Below are positions 20,745 through 27,991 of a stretch of 64,000 nucleotides of DNA, piece by piece. The stretch is from NCBI GenBank assembly GCA_963723355.1, contig CAVRQQ010000005.1:1-64000 (forward strand), written 5' to 3'. The position numbers and the translations under genes were made by a program. The notes under the pieces were generated by a model, which was not told the origin of the DNA, did no database searches, and saw only the letters and a program-made list of their open reading frames with translations. Source of the DNA: JAFDBW01 sp963723355 (GTDB taxonomy: Bacteria > Desulfobacterota > Desulfuromonadia > Desulfuromonadales > BM103). Position 1 is the first letter of the stretch; the number at the start of each line of letters is the position of its first letter.

Positions 20745-22361
20745 ATGAGTCGACAGCAGAACCTGGTAAAGCTCAAAAGCGGATTGACCTTCGATCTGCT
20801 AGTAATCGGTGGCGGTGCGACTGGTTGTGGGATCGCTCTCGACGGCGCAACACGTGGGCTAAAGATGGCCCTGGTTGATAAGAACGATTTCTCTGAGGGA
20901 ACCAGCAGTCGCAGTACCAAGCTGGTTCACGGCGGGGTGCGTTACCTGGAGATGGCGGTCAAGCGAGTCGACCCCCGCCAGTACAACCTGGTCAGGGAAG
21001 GCCTGCACGAACGTGGCCTGCTTCTGAAAAACGCCCGTCACCTGTCAAACCGCCTGATGCTGGTCACCCCGTTGTACAAATGGCTCGAAGTTCCGTATGT
21101 CTTTGCCGGGCTGAAATTCTACGACCTCCTCTCCGGCAAGAAGAGCATCGGCCACAGTCGCCTGCTCAACCGCAAGGAAGCCCTGCGCCTCTTCCCCGGA
21201 CTCAAGGCCGAGGGATTGAAAGCGGGCGTACTCTATTACGACGGCCAGTTCCACGACGCCCGCATGGCCCTTTCGCTGGCCATCACCGCCATGCAGAACG
21301 GTGCAACTATCTGCAACCATGTCGCCGTCACTGGACTGATCAAGGAAGAGGGGAAAATTCGTGGCGCGGAAATGACAGATTCGCTGAGCGGTGAGACCTG
21401 GCAGGTTCAGGCGTGCGGCGTTATCAACGCCACCGGCCCTTTTGCCGATAGTATCAGGCTGTTGGACAATCCGGCTGCAAAAAAAATCGTCACTACCAGC
21501 GCCGGCATCCACATCGTTCTCGACAAGCGCTTCGCACCACCTGAAACCGGGTTGATGATCCCCGAAACCGAGGACGGCCGGGTACTCTTCATTCTCCCCT
21601 GGGAGGACCACGCCTTGGTCGGCACGACGGACGAGCCGGCTGAAATAAGCGAACATCCCCAACCGCTGGAAACGGAAATCGCCTACCTGCTGCGCCATGT
21701 CACTCGCTATTTCAACCTTAAAGTTGACAGGAGTCATATCAAGGCCGTCTGGTCGGGGCTGCGTCCTCTGGTTTCTGATCCGAAGTCAGCCGATACCGCC
21801 CGACTAGCCCGCGATCACGTCATCGAAGACAGCAAATCGGGCCTGCTGACCATCGCCGGAGGCAAGTGGACGACCTACCGCAAGATGGCTCAGGATACTA
21901 TCGATCACGCGATCAGAGTGTTTGATTTGGTTGCAACGAAACCGACCTGCCAGACGGAACACCTGCCGATCATTGGCAGCGCCGGGTACGACGAAAACGG
22001 CGTCCGGGCTCTGATAGAGGAACACGGCTTCGAAGCAGACATCGCCGCCTATCTAAATCGCACCTACGGTGACCAAGCCGAAAGAGTAGCCGCGCTGGCC
22101 TCGGAAGGCTACGACGCCCGACTGGTCGAAGGACACCCGGTCATTGAAGCCGAGGTCGTCTTCGCCACCCGCTACGAGATGGCCGAACGGGTCATAGATG
22201 TTCTTGCTCGGCGCATGCCGCTGGCTCTACTCGACAGCGCGGCCTCTCGCAAGGCGACACCGCGGGTACTCGAAATCATGGCGCAAGAATTGGGCTGGGG
22301 TGAAGAGCGCTGCTCCAGTGAACAGAAATGGACGGAGCAGCGTCTGACGAAGGCTTTGTAG
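20745..22361 (+). CDS. glpD: FAD-dependent glycerol-3-phosphate dehydrogenase
   Basis: The start at ATG 20745 (MSRQQNLVKLKSG) is preferred because the FAD-binding motif LLVIGGGATGCG then lies near the N-terminus as in the family. An earlier in-frame start would add 38 unconserved residues. The protein is about 538 residues. It contains SEGTSSRSTKLVHGGVRYLE, typical of aerobic GlpD, and GGKWTTYRKMA near residue 375, then the C-terminal helical domain. It oxidises sn-glycerol-3-phosphate to dihydroxyacetone phosphate and passes electrons to quinones at the membrane. No glpF, glpK or regulator is adjacent. It lies alone in the accessory region. Confidence 0.93.
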   Translation: MSRQQNLVKLKSGLTFDLLVIGGGATGCGIALDGATRGLKMALVDKNDFSEGTSSRSTKLVHGGVRYLEMAVKRVDPRQYNLVREGLHERGLLLKNARHLSNRLMLVTPLYKWLEVPYVFAGLKFYDLLSGKKSIGHSRLLNRKEALRLFPGLKAEGLKAGVLYYDGQFHDARMALSLAITAMQNGATICNHVAVTGLIKEEGKIRGAEMTDSLSGETWQVQACGVINATGPFADSIRLLDNPAAKKIVTTSAGIHIVLDKRFAPPETGLMIPETEDGRVLFILPWEDHALVGTTDEPAEISEHPQPLETEIAYLLRHVTRYFNLKVDRSHIKAVWSGLRPLVSDPKSADTARLARDHVIEDSKSGLLTIAGGKWTTYRKMAQDTIDHAIRVFDLVATKPTCQTEHLPIIGSAGYDENGVRALIEEHGFEADIAAYLNRTYGDQAERVAALASEGYDARLVEGHPVIEAEVVFATRYEMAERVIDVLARRMPLALLDSAASRKATPRVLEIMAQELGWGEERCSSEQKWTEQRLTKAL

Positions 22362-22471
22362 GGACGTTGAGCAGGGCCTTATTCGTGTAGATCAAAGTGC
22401 TTCTCGAATATCGAGCTGATTTTCCTCTCGTAGGCCGTGATTTGTGAGACACAAATACTTAACTCGCTTGT

Positions 22472-22765
22472 TCAATCCTCATTTTTCAGCAGAGTCATTA
22501 TTTGGTTGCAGGGTTCTACTGTTACACCACGGAAGTCACCAAGGAACATGGCTGCTTGATAGGCATCGTAACCCAAATCATCCTTCAAACTTTTGTCAGC
22601 ACCAGCATTAATAAGAAGACGAACCGTTTCTAGCTTTCCGGCACAACACGCAATGACAAGAGCAGTTATGCCTTTGCTGGCAGCATCATCAATCCCGACA
22701 CCTTCACAAATTAATCGTTGGATTACAGCATTGTCACCATGCTTAGCGGCTTCAATTAGTCTCAC
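22472..22765 (-). CDS. small ankyrin-repeat protein
   Basis: The 97-residue product starts at a GTG (22765), since an in-frame TAA lies a few codons upstream. It has about two and a half ankyrin repeats: LIEAAKHGDNAVIQRLICEG, then ITALVIACCAGKLETVRLLI with the NAGADKSLKDDLGYDAY turn, and a diverged third. The size suggests a compact protein-binding module or the surviving end of a longer protein. No strong ribosome binding site is visible, which leaves the start uncertain. It lies back to back with an A+T-rich gap holding repeat R3. Confidence 0.65.
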   Translation of the reverse strand: MRLIEAAKHGDNAVIQRLICEGVGIDDAASKGITALVIACCAGKLETVRLLINAGADKSLKDDLGYDAYQAAMFLGDFRGVTVEPCNQIMTLLKNED

Positions 22766-22785
22766 GTCGTGACCTGCAAATTATG

Positions 22786-22849
22786 GTGTCCTAAACACCT
22801 CGTCGCTGACATACCCAAAATCTCGTCTCAGGGGCGTGCAACTGACACA
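22786..22849 (+). repeat. R3 repeat, copy 1 (IS-end-like)
   Basis: GTGTCCTAAACACCTC (to 22801) followed by CCCAAAATCTCGTCTCA and GCAACTGACACA (22838-22849). The same blocks in the same order recur at 23487-23615, so copies flank the Cys-rich response regulator gene as direct repeats. The CCTARACACC block is reminiscent of terminal sequences of IS3-family elements, from memory only. No transposase is present. Confidence 0.45.
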
Positions 22850-23016
22850 CTTTAATGTGTTTAAATCTCAAGGCTATCCAATATTTCTTATTGAGCACGA
22901 AATCCCTCATAGCCCATAAATTAACAGTATATGTGTATAGATTAAAATGTTTGACACTGTCGATTTCTTCCTTATATACATGACACTCTTGTGGGGTAAG
23001 AATCTTAGGAGGGGGG

Positions 23017-23460
23017 ATGATTGAAACACGAAAACTCAGAATAATAGTCATAGATGACGATCCCGCAGTAAACGTATTGCTCAAGACAGCATTATCAACG
23101 CAAGGACATCATGTTTTTACCTTTCCTGACCCAACAGCATGTCCATGCCATGTACTCAAACAACCCTCCTGCTCTTGCCTTCAAGAGTTTCCATGTACCG
23201 ATATTATTATTTCTGACATAGAGATGCCGAATATGTCTGGAATAGATTTTTTCAGAACACAAAGAGCAGGCAACTGTAAGGCACCAGATGAAAACAAAGC
23301 CCTTGTCAGCGCAACGATAATTGAAGAACATTTTGATGCCGCTGTAGAACTGGGCTGCCATTTTTTTAAAAAGCCATTCAAGCTTGTAGATATTATTCAG
23401 TGGGTAAAGGAATGTGCGAAGAGGATTCCTGAAGACCGCGTTCTTGCGGACCTAGGATAA
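23017..23460 (+). CDS. single-domain response regulator with Cys-rich insertion
   Basis: The 147-residue receiver protein has the acidic pair and DDDPAVN at the N-terminus, the phospho-acceptor D67 in IIISDIEMPNMSG and the switch Lys in FKKPF. Between beta-2 and beta-3 it carries a Cys-rich insertion with cysteines at about residues 42, 44, 52, 54 and 60 (ACPCHV...SCSCLQEFPC). Receiver domains with such a loop recur in Geobacter relatives. The spacing suggests metal or iron-sulfur binding or redox sensing, which is inference. A strong AGGAGGGGGG precedes the ATG. No histidine kinase gene adjoins it. Confidence 0.82.
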   Translation: MIETRKLRIIVIDDDPAVNVLLKTALSTQGHHVFTFPDPTACPCHVLKQPSCSCLQEFPCTDIIISDIEMPNMSGIDFFRTQRAGNCKAPDENKALVSATIIEEHFDAAVELGCHFFKKPFKLVDIIQWVKECAKRIPEDRVLADLG

Positions 23461-23486
23461 ACCTCGCCACAGAAATCCAATAGTAA

Positions 23487-23615
23487 TTGAAGCGCCCCAA
23501 GTTTCCTAGACACCTCTGACCAACAACAAGACAAGCCATCCGTATTCGTACACGAATGGCTTGTAGTCAAAGTCGTATAATTCCCCAAATTCTCATACAC
23601 CAAGCAACTGACACA
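23487..23615 (+). repeat. R3 repeat, copy 2, interrupted by a hairpin
   Basis: TTGAAGCGCCCCAAGTTTCC at the left edge runs into CCTAGACACCTC (23505-23516). After a roughly 65-base interruption containing a hairpin come CCCCAAATTCTCATACA and GCAACTGACACA (23604-23615). The outer blocks match copy 1 in order and orientation. Confidence 0.45.
23531..23564 (+). terminator. hairpin, possible terminator of the Cys-rich response regulator
   Basis: A 9-bp perfect stem, ACAAGCCAT (23531-23539) with ATGGCTTGT (23556-23564), stands about 70 bases past the response-regulator stop. There is no T-run after it, so intrinsic termination is uncertain. Confidence 0.4.
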
Positions 23616-23643
23616 GGGGGCTATATCCTCTGATTTATGAGAA

Positions 23644-23705
23644 AGGCTAACTTTCTTCTCAAAGTTAGCCATGGTAATCAAATAGCTATCTCAGCTTATA
23701 GTCTT
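23644..23705 (+). repeat. R2 repeat, copy 2
   Basis: A perfect 7-bp palindrome GGCTAAC/GTTAGCC (23645-23651 with 23664-23670) leads into AATCAAATAGCTATC and CAGCTTATAGTCT. It matches copy 1 at 19609-19669. Confidence 0.6.
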
Positions 23706-23800
23706 TAGCTGGCACATCCGACACTACTTTTATTTATATAAACATTCGTCTTACCCAAACCTCTTTCACCATCACCAATACTCAACCGACACAAAAAAAC

Positions 23801-23947
23801 CACTATAGTGAATATTCCCTTGCAAAAACGAAGGTTATGATTCATTATAGTGAATATTCAAGGCGGAAGTTGCTCCCTGGGCAATGCGAAGACATCACTA
23901 AAGTGAATAGCAAGCATGGAGAAGGGTCTTTATTGACCACTATTGTG
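23801..23947 (+). promoter_or_regulatory. four phased operator-like palindromes upstream of hipA
   Basis: Four 10-bp near-palindromes with consensus CACTATAGTG precede hipA: CACTATAGTG (23801-23810), CATTATAGTG (23843-23852), CACTAAAGTG (23896-23905) and CACTATTGTG (23938-23947). The first two are each followed by AATATTC and the third by AATA. Start-to-start distances are 42, 53 and 42 bp, close to 4, 5 and 4 helical turns, so all sites face the same side of the DNA. The last ends 6 bases before the hipA ATG. They are most simply binding sites for HipB or HipAB autorepression. Confidence 0.75.
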
Positions 23948-23953
23948 AGTTAA

Positions 23954-25234
23954 ATGAGTTGTCACATCGATATATATCTTGGAGGTCGCTGGCAGAGCGC
24001 AGCGACATTTGAACCCTACAGGGCCACTCTGGAGAAGGGTACTGCAGGGGAATGTCGCTTGGAATATGATGTCGACTACGCAGTAGAGAACCTGGCACTC
24101 CCTGAAGCAGAACTCATCCCGGGCCTAACGGTCGGTTTTGAACTGTTTAAGTTTGACTCCTGGCCACCTTTTTTGATCGATCTGCTGCCATCAGGAGCTG
24201 GGAGGCGCACCTGGCTCAGAAGAATGCAAATCGCACCAGATGGCCCTCCGGTCGACTGGCAAATGCTCGTCAAAGGATCAGGCTGCCCGCCCGGACACCT
24301 GCGCATAGCCGAAGCAGTTCAACCTCCGCCCCCGGACCAGTTCAAGAACGGATTCCCTCGCACCGATATTCTTGAGCAACGCGAAGATTTCTTGGAATAT
24401 GCCGCAGAGAGGGGCGCACATGTCGCAGGAGCTTTCAGCGTTCAAGGCGAGGCCCCCAAGTATTTGCTGGTCGAGGATTCCGCCGGGATGTTCCACGCTG
24501 AAGGCGCATTGTCAGACGATAAGGCTGCTCGTTTCTGGCTAGTTAAATTTCCCCGAGGAAGGCGCACGGATGCTCGAAACCAGCAAGTTCTAAAAAATGA
24601 AGCACCCTACCTGGAGGTCGCTCGACAATTCGGTATTCGAACCGGTGCGCCACTGATATATAAGAACAACACCCTGTTTGTACCCAGGTTTGATCGTGTT
24701 GTCGACAACGGCAGAGTCATCCGTCATGGCATGCACAGTCTATACGCCATAGCTGGCATCCCGGGGTTTGGCGCTTCCGTGCACCACGACATTTACTGCA
24801 AAGCTCTGGCCAGATATGCCACTGATCCCGTTAATGAATTACGCGAATACATTCTGAGAGACGTCTTGAACTTAGCGTTGCGCAACACTGACAACCATGG
24901 TCGCAACAGTGCTGTATTGAGAACTGATGGCCAGATTGCGCTCTCGCCCGTTTTCGACATCGCGCCTATGTTCCTCGACCCGGAAGGGATCAATCGCGTG
25001 ACACGCTGGGAAGATGAGCGTCCCGGTAGTCAGCCGGAATGGGCAAGTATCTGCGAAAAGCTCAACTACGCACTTGCACCCTTGGAAAATAGAGCCTGGA
25101 TCGCCTCTCTGAGCGACAAGGTCAAGGCTCTGCCGGATGTTATGCGCGGCTGTCAGGTTGATGACGAGATAATTGAACGACTGGCAAACTGGATCAATGA
25201 AGTTGCAAGAGGGTTGGAAAGCGCCAAGCCATAA
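23954..25234 (+). CDS. hipA: HipA-family serine/threonine kinase toxin
   Basis: The 426-residue protein has the HipA architecture. An N-terminal subdomain is followed by a kinase-like core containing FSVQGEAPKYLLVED (about residue 160, the region of the family's GxQxK motif). The catalytic motif NTDNHGRN lies at about 311-318 with D313 as likely base, and DIAPMF at about 335 supplies the metal-binding Asp. These positions match E. coli HipA (D309, D332). HipA kinases phosphorylate glutamyl-tRNA synthetase or other targets and halt translation. It is encoded before its antitoxin, the reverse of the classic hipBA order, 20 bases upstream of hipB and behind four phased palindromes. Confidence 0.92.
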   Translation: MSCHIDIYLGGRWQSAATFEPYRATLEKGTAGECRLEYDVDYAVENLALPEAELIPGLTVGFELFKFDSWPPFLIDLLPSGAGRRTWLRRMQIAPDGPPVDWQMLVKGSGCPPGHLRIAEAVQPPPPDQFKNGFPRTDILEQREDFLEYAAERGAHVAGAFSVQGEAPKYLLVEDSAGMFHAEGALSDDKAARFWLVKFPRGRRTDARNQQVLKNEAPYLEVARQFGIRTGAPLIYKNNTLFVPRFDRVVDNGRVIRHGMHSLYAIAGIPGFGASVHHDIYCKALARYATDPVNELREYILRDVLNLALRNTDNHGRNSAVLRTDGQIALSPVFDIAPMFLDPEGINRVTRWEDERPGSQPEWASICEKLNYALAPLENRAWIASLSDKVKALPDVMRGCQVDDEIIERLANWINEVARGLESAKP

Positions 25235-25254
25235 TCCTCTGACTGGAGTGAATA

Positions 25255-25551
25255 ATGAAACGCCCTAACAACCAAGACATGACCGGGATGAAAGAGGCCC
25301 TCTACCGGAATCTCGCAGCAGGCGCTATAGGGATGAGGGAGGCGACACGGCAAATGCGCAAGATTCTCGGTATGACGCAAAAAGATTACGCCGAGAAGGT
25401 TGCCGGTGTCTCGCCCCGCATCCTATCGGAGTTTGAAAATGGTTCAGGGAATCCTACCCTGGCGACACTGGAGAAGATCGCTTCACCCTTTGGCCTGAAA
25501 GTGACGTTCCTGCCGCCTGAATCCTGGCGCATAAATCGACCAGAGCAATAA
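25255..25551 (+). CDS. hipB: HipB-like helix-turn-helix antitoxin
   Basis: This 98-residue Xre/HipB-type DNA-binding protein has an HTH of the form MTQKDYAEKVAGVSPRILSE followed by FENGSGNPTLATLEKIASPF (about residues 38-77), the pattern of HipB and other Cro/CI-like antitoxins. The tail VTFLPPESW is reminiscent of the HipB C-terminal strand. The N-terminal 30 residues (ALYRNLAAGAIGMREATRQMRK) are longer than in E. coli HipB. Lying 20 bases after hipA, it forms one transcription unit with it and should neutralise HipA and repress the operon through the upstream palindromes. Confidence 0.9.
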   Translation: MKRPNNQDMTGMKEALYRNLAAGAIGMREATRQMRKILGMTQKDYAEKVAGVSPRILSEFENGSGNPTLATLEKIASPFGLKVTFLPPESWRINRPEQ

Positions 25552-26080
25552 TACCTTAAAATGCAAAATGACCTTGTATTGGAACTGTATGGCTCCCCAA
25601 CCCAGACTCAAACTCAAAATGTTTCTCTCACAGATATATAATCCCAGCTTTCATCATTTTCCTGACATTGGCAGTATTGTAATATCAGTAGCCGGTCAAC
25701 TTTCTCCATAGATTCACCTAATTAGTTTCGCAAAAATTCGTCAACTTTGCAAAGTGGTACTCTTCAAAATGCAATAAAATCGGCATTTTAAAATACTACA
25801 TCGTGTAACGATAAGACTAACTTGTACGTCCACCCTTCTCTCTGCTGGACGAAAATGCATTATTGGCAATGTTGGGCATGTAAGTATAAAATGATAAAAG
25901 TAGGCACACAGCCCTGATACTCCTCTGGCTCAAGAATATCAACAAAAGTCTTGTCCCCTTCGCCAGAAGGAGATCGTGTCTTAGAGGACGAATTTGGCGG
26001 GCAGACTAAATATCTCCTCATAGTCTCCCCCTTTCGGTTCAGAATCGTGATCTAGCCTCAGAAAGATATTATAAAGAGCC
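25552..26080. other. intergenic region after hipB with repeat R1 and a short frame
   Basis: About 530 bases, A+T-rich, with no gene I would defend. It contains the second R1 repeat. On the minus strand a 53-codon frame (about 25860-26021) starts MRRYLVCPP behind a GGGGGAG. Its spacing is poor and its first half is the R1 repeat itself, so it may not be translated. The pyrC promoter should lie near 26000-26070. Confidence 0.4.
25950..25992 (+). repeat. R1 hairpin repeat, copy 2
   Basis: CTTGTCC (25950-25956) pairs with GGACGAA (25986-25992) in six of seven positions, one of them a wobble. Inside, CCTTC/GAAGG forms a smaller hairpin with a GCCA loop, followed by GAGATCGT and CTTAGA as in copy 1. 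See 19107-19147. Confidence 0.6.
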
Positions 26081-27133
26081 ATGACAGAGATAACCATTCT
26101 AAAACCCGATGATTGGCACCTGCATTTTCGTGACAACGACATGCTGGGGGAAACGGTACCCGCTACGGTGCGTTGTTTCCAGCGCGCAATCGTGATGCCC
26201 AACCTGGTGCCACCGGTTGTAAATACCGAGATGGCTATAGCCTACCGTGAACGGATCAAGGCATTTCTTCCCCCAGGCAGCAGCTTTCAACCGCTGATGA
26301 CGTTGTTTTTGACCAATGGCACCGGCCTGGAGGATATTCGCAAAGCCAAAGCCGCCGGGATTGTCGCAGCCAAACTTTACCCGGCCGGTGGTACGACGAA
26401 TTCTGATGCAGCGCCCAGTGACCTGACAACCATGACTCCGGTATTTGAGTTGATGGAAGAAGTTGGCCTGCCACTCCTGGTCCACGGCGAAATCACTGAC
26501 TCGCAGATTGATATATTTGACCGTGAAAAAGCCTTTATAGACAGTATCTTGCAGAAGATTGTTCAGGAACATCCTGGCTTAAAAATCGTGTTCGAGCACA
26601 TCACCACTGCGGACGCCGCGCAGTTTGTGGCCGAAGCGTCTAACAATGTTGCCGCGACCATCACTCCTCAACACCTGCTGCTGAATCGCAACGATCTGCT
26701 GGTCGGAGGGATTCGTCCCCACAATTTCTGTCTGCCGGTATTAAAACGCAACACACACCAGACAGAACTGCTTGCTGCTGTGGCATCCGGATCCCCAAAA
26801 TATTTCCTAGGCACCGATTCTGCCCCACATGAAAAGCACCGAAAAGAAAGTGCTTGCGGTTGTGCAGGATGCTACTCAGCCTGGAGCGCTCTCGAACTCT
26901 ACACCCAGGTCTTTGATGGGTTGAATGCTCTCGATAAACTGGAGGGTTTTGCCTCATGCCATGGTGCAGATTTCTATGGTCTGCCTCGCAACCCAGGAAC
27001 CGTGACTTTGATCAAAGAGACCTGGACTGTACCGGAGAAGATTCTTTTGCCGAATGGGAAATCGATCGTGCCTTTTTATGCAGGCCAGGAAGTTCACTGG
27101 AAAGTTAAGGATTCGAATGAATCCATGGCTTAA
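26081..27133 (+). CDS. pyrC: dihydroorotase
   Basis: The 350-residue enzyme belongs to the short PyrC class of the E. coli type. Zinc ligands are visible: H13 and H15 in DDWHLHFRD, the carboxylated K98 in VAAKLYPAG, H135 in LVHGE and H173 in VFEHIT. The catalytic D246 lies in LGTDSAPH. It cyclises N-carbamoyl-L-aspartate to dihydroorotate in pyrimidine synthesis. No other pyr gene is nearby. The next gene starts 7 bases past its stop and may be cotranscribed. Confidence 0.96.
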   Translation: MTEITILKPDDWHLHFRDNDMLGETVPATVRCFQRAIVMPNLVPPVVNTEMAIAYRERIKAFLPPGSSFQPLMTLFLTNGTGLEDIRKAKAAGIVAAKLYPAGGTTNSDAAPSDLTTMTPVFELMEEVGLPLLVHGEITDSQIDIFDREKAFIDSILQKIVQEHPGLKIVFEHITTADAAQFVAEASNNVAATITPQHLLLNRNDLLVGGIRPHNFCLPVLKRNTHQTELLAAVASGSPKYFLGTDSAPHEKHRKESACGCAGCYSAWSALELYTQVFDGLNALDKLEGFASCHGADFYGLPRNPGTVTLIKETWTVPEKILLPNGKSIVPFYAGQEVHWKVKDSNESMA

Positions 27134-27139
27134 AATGAC

Positions 27140-27550
27140 GTGATGACCGAAGAACTTCAAAAGAGCAACAACATCATCCTGCGCTCCGCACTAACAATAA
27201 CTGGTCTTGTGAGTACAGGACTTGCGGTTCTCGGGATTTTCCTGCCATTACTGCCGACAGTCCCTTTGCTGCTTTTGGCAGCGGCTTGCTTTGCCCGCAG
27301 TTCAGAACGTTTTCACTCCTGGCTGCTCCAGCACCCCCACCTCGGGCCAATGATTCGTGGTTATCTTGAAGGACAAGGTATCCCACTGCGGTCCAAAATC
27401 TTCTCTATTTCCTTACTTTGGTTGACTATCTCGGTCTCCGTGCTGCTTTTAACCACCCCTTTATGGGTTAAGATAACCCTGCTCGTGATTGGTAGTGCCG
27501 TGACAATCTATTTGTTGCGACTACCGATATATTCTGGGAACAGTCAATAA
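27140..27550 (+). CDS. DUF454 (YbaN-like) membrane protein
   Basis: The start is GTG 27140 or ATG 27143, since no clear ribosome binding site decides. The protein is 135-136 residues. It has hydrophobic segments at about 17-40 and 90-125 and the family signature GIFLPLLPTVPLLLLAAACFARSS followed by FHSWLLQHP and GPMIRGY. YbaN-type proteins are small inner-membrane proteins of unknown function. In E. coli ybaN lies near priC. It sits 7 bases after pyrC and likely shares its transcript. Confidence 0.88.
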   Translation: MMTEELQKSNNIILRSALTITGLVSTGLAVLGIFLPLLPTVPLLLLAAACFARSSERFHSWLLQHPHLGPMIRGYLEGQGIPLRSKIFSISLLWLTISVSVLLLTTPLWVKITLLVIGSAVTIYLLRLPIYSGNSQ

Positions 27551-27721
27551 CAATGACCACCCTCTTCCAGGTGGCCAGGGTTATCAACTAAGCCATCAGC
27601 ATCTTTTCCATCTCTCTGCTAATTAAAAGCGGCCCCCCTTCCCTTCAAATTTGACATCATGACCCCCTTTACGCCACTGGGTGTTAAATATTGTGACTAT
27701 TCACCGTAAACAACGTTTTTA

Positions 27722-27750
27722 TTGACACTATTATCCCATATCAGTATAAA
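27722..27750 (+). promoter_or_regulatory. sigma-70 promoter of tRNA-Leu
   Basis: TTGACA (27722-27727) and TATAAA (27745-27750) are separated by exactly 17 bases. The predicted start lies a few bases before the mature tRNA 5' end at 27762. Confidence 0.85.
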
Positions 27751-27761
27751 TTAAGTCCCTT

Positions 27762-27847
27762 GCCGAAGTGGTGGAATTGGTAGACACGTCGGTCTCAAAA
27801 ACCGATGCTCTTTGAGCGTGCCGGTTCGATTCCGGCCTTCGGTACCA
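27762..27847 (+). tRNA. tRNA-Leu (anticodon CAA)
   Basis: It folds as a class II tRNA. The acceptor arm is GCCGAAG with CTTCGGT (a terminal G-U pair), the D-arm contains GGTGGAATTGGTAGACAC, and the anticodon stem TCGGT/ACCGA has loop CTCAAAA giving CAA. A long variable arm (TGCTCTTTGAGCG) follows, then T-arm GCCGGTTCGATTCCGGC. CCA is encoded after discriminator A. It closely resembles E. coli tRNA-Leu(CAA). It is single, with its own promoter and terminator. Confidence 0.97.
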
Positions 27848-27854
27848 AAAAATA

Positions 27855-27898
27855 GATAAGGCCTGATACCTTAATTGGTTTCAGGCCTTATCTTTATT
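27855..27898 (+). terminator. Rho-independent terminator of tRNA-Leu
   Basis: GATAAGGCCTGATACC pairs with GGTTTCAGGCCTTATC around a short loop and is followed by a T-rich tract, directly after the tRNA. Confidence 0.92.
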
Positions 27899-27991
27899 TC
27901 CGAACTAATAATCTCAAGTTTCATATTGACTCTGAGTTTATAGTTACTACTTCATGTACCCCGTCGGGTCATTGGTGAATTCGCGAGGTTT

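Noticed and set aside
23644..23705. Integron attC site (GTTAGCC/GGCTAAC palindrome)
   Set aside because: The ends do not fit the RYYYAAC/GTTRRRY core rule and no integrase or cassette array is present.
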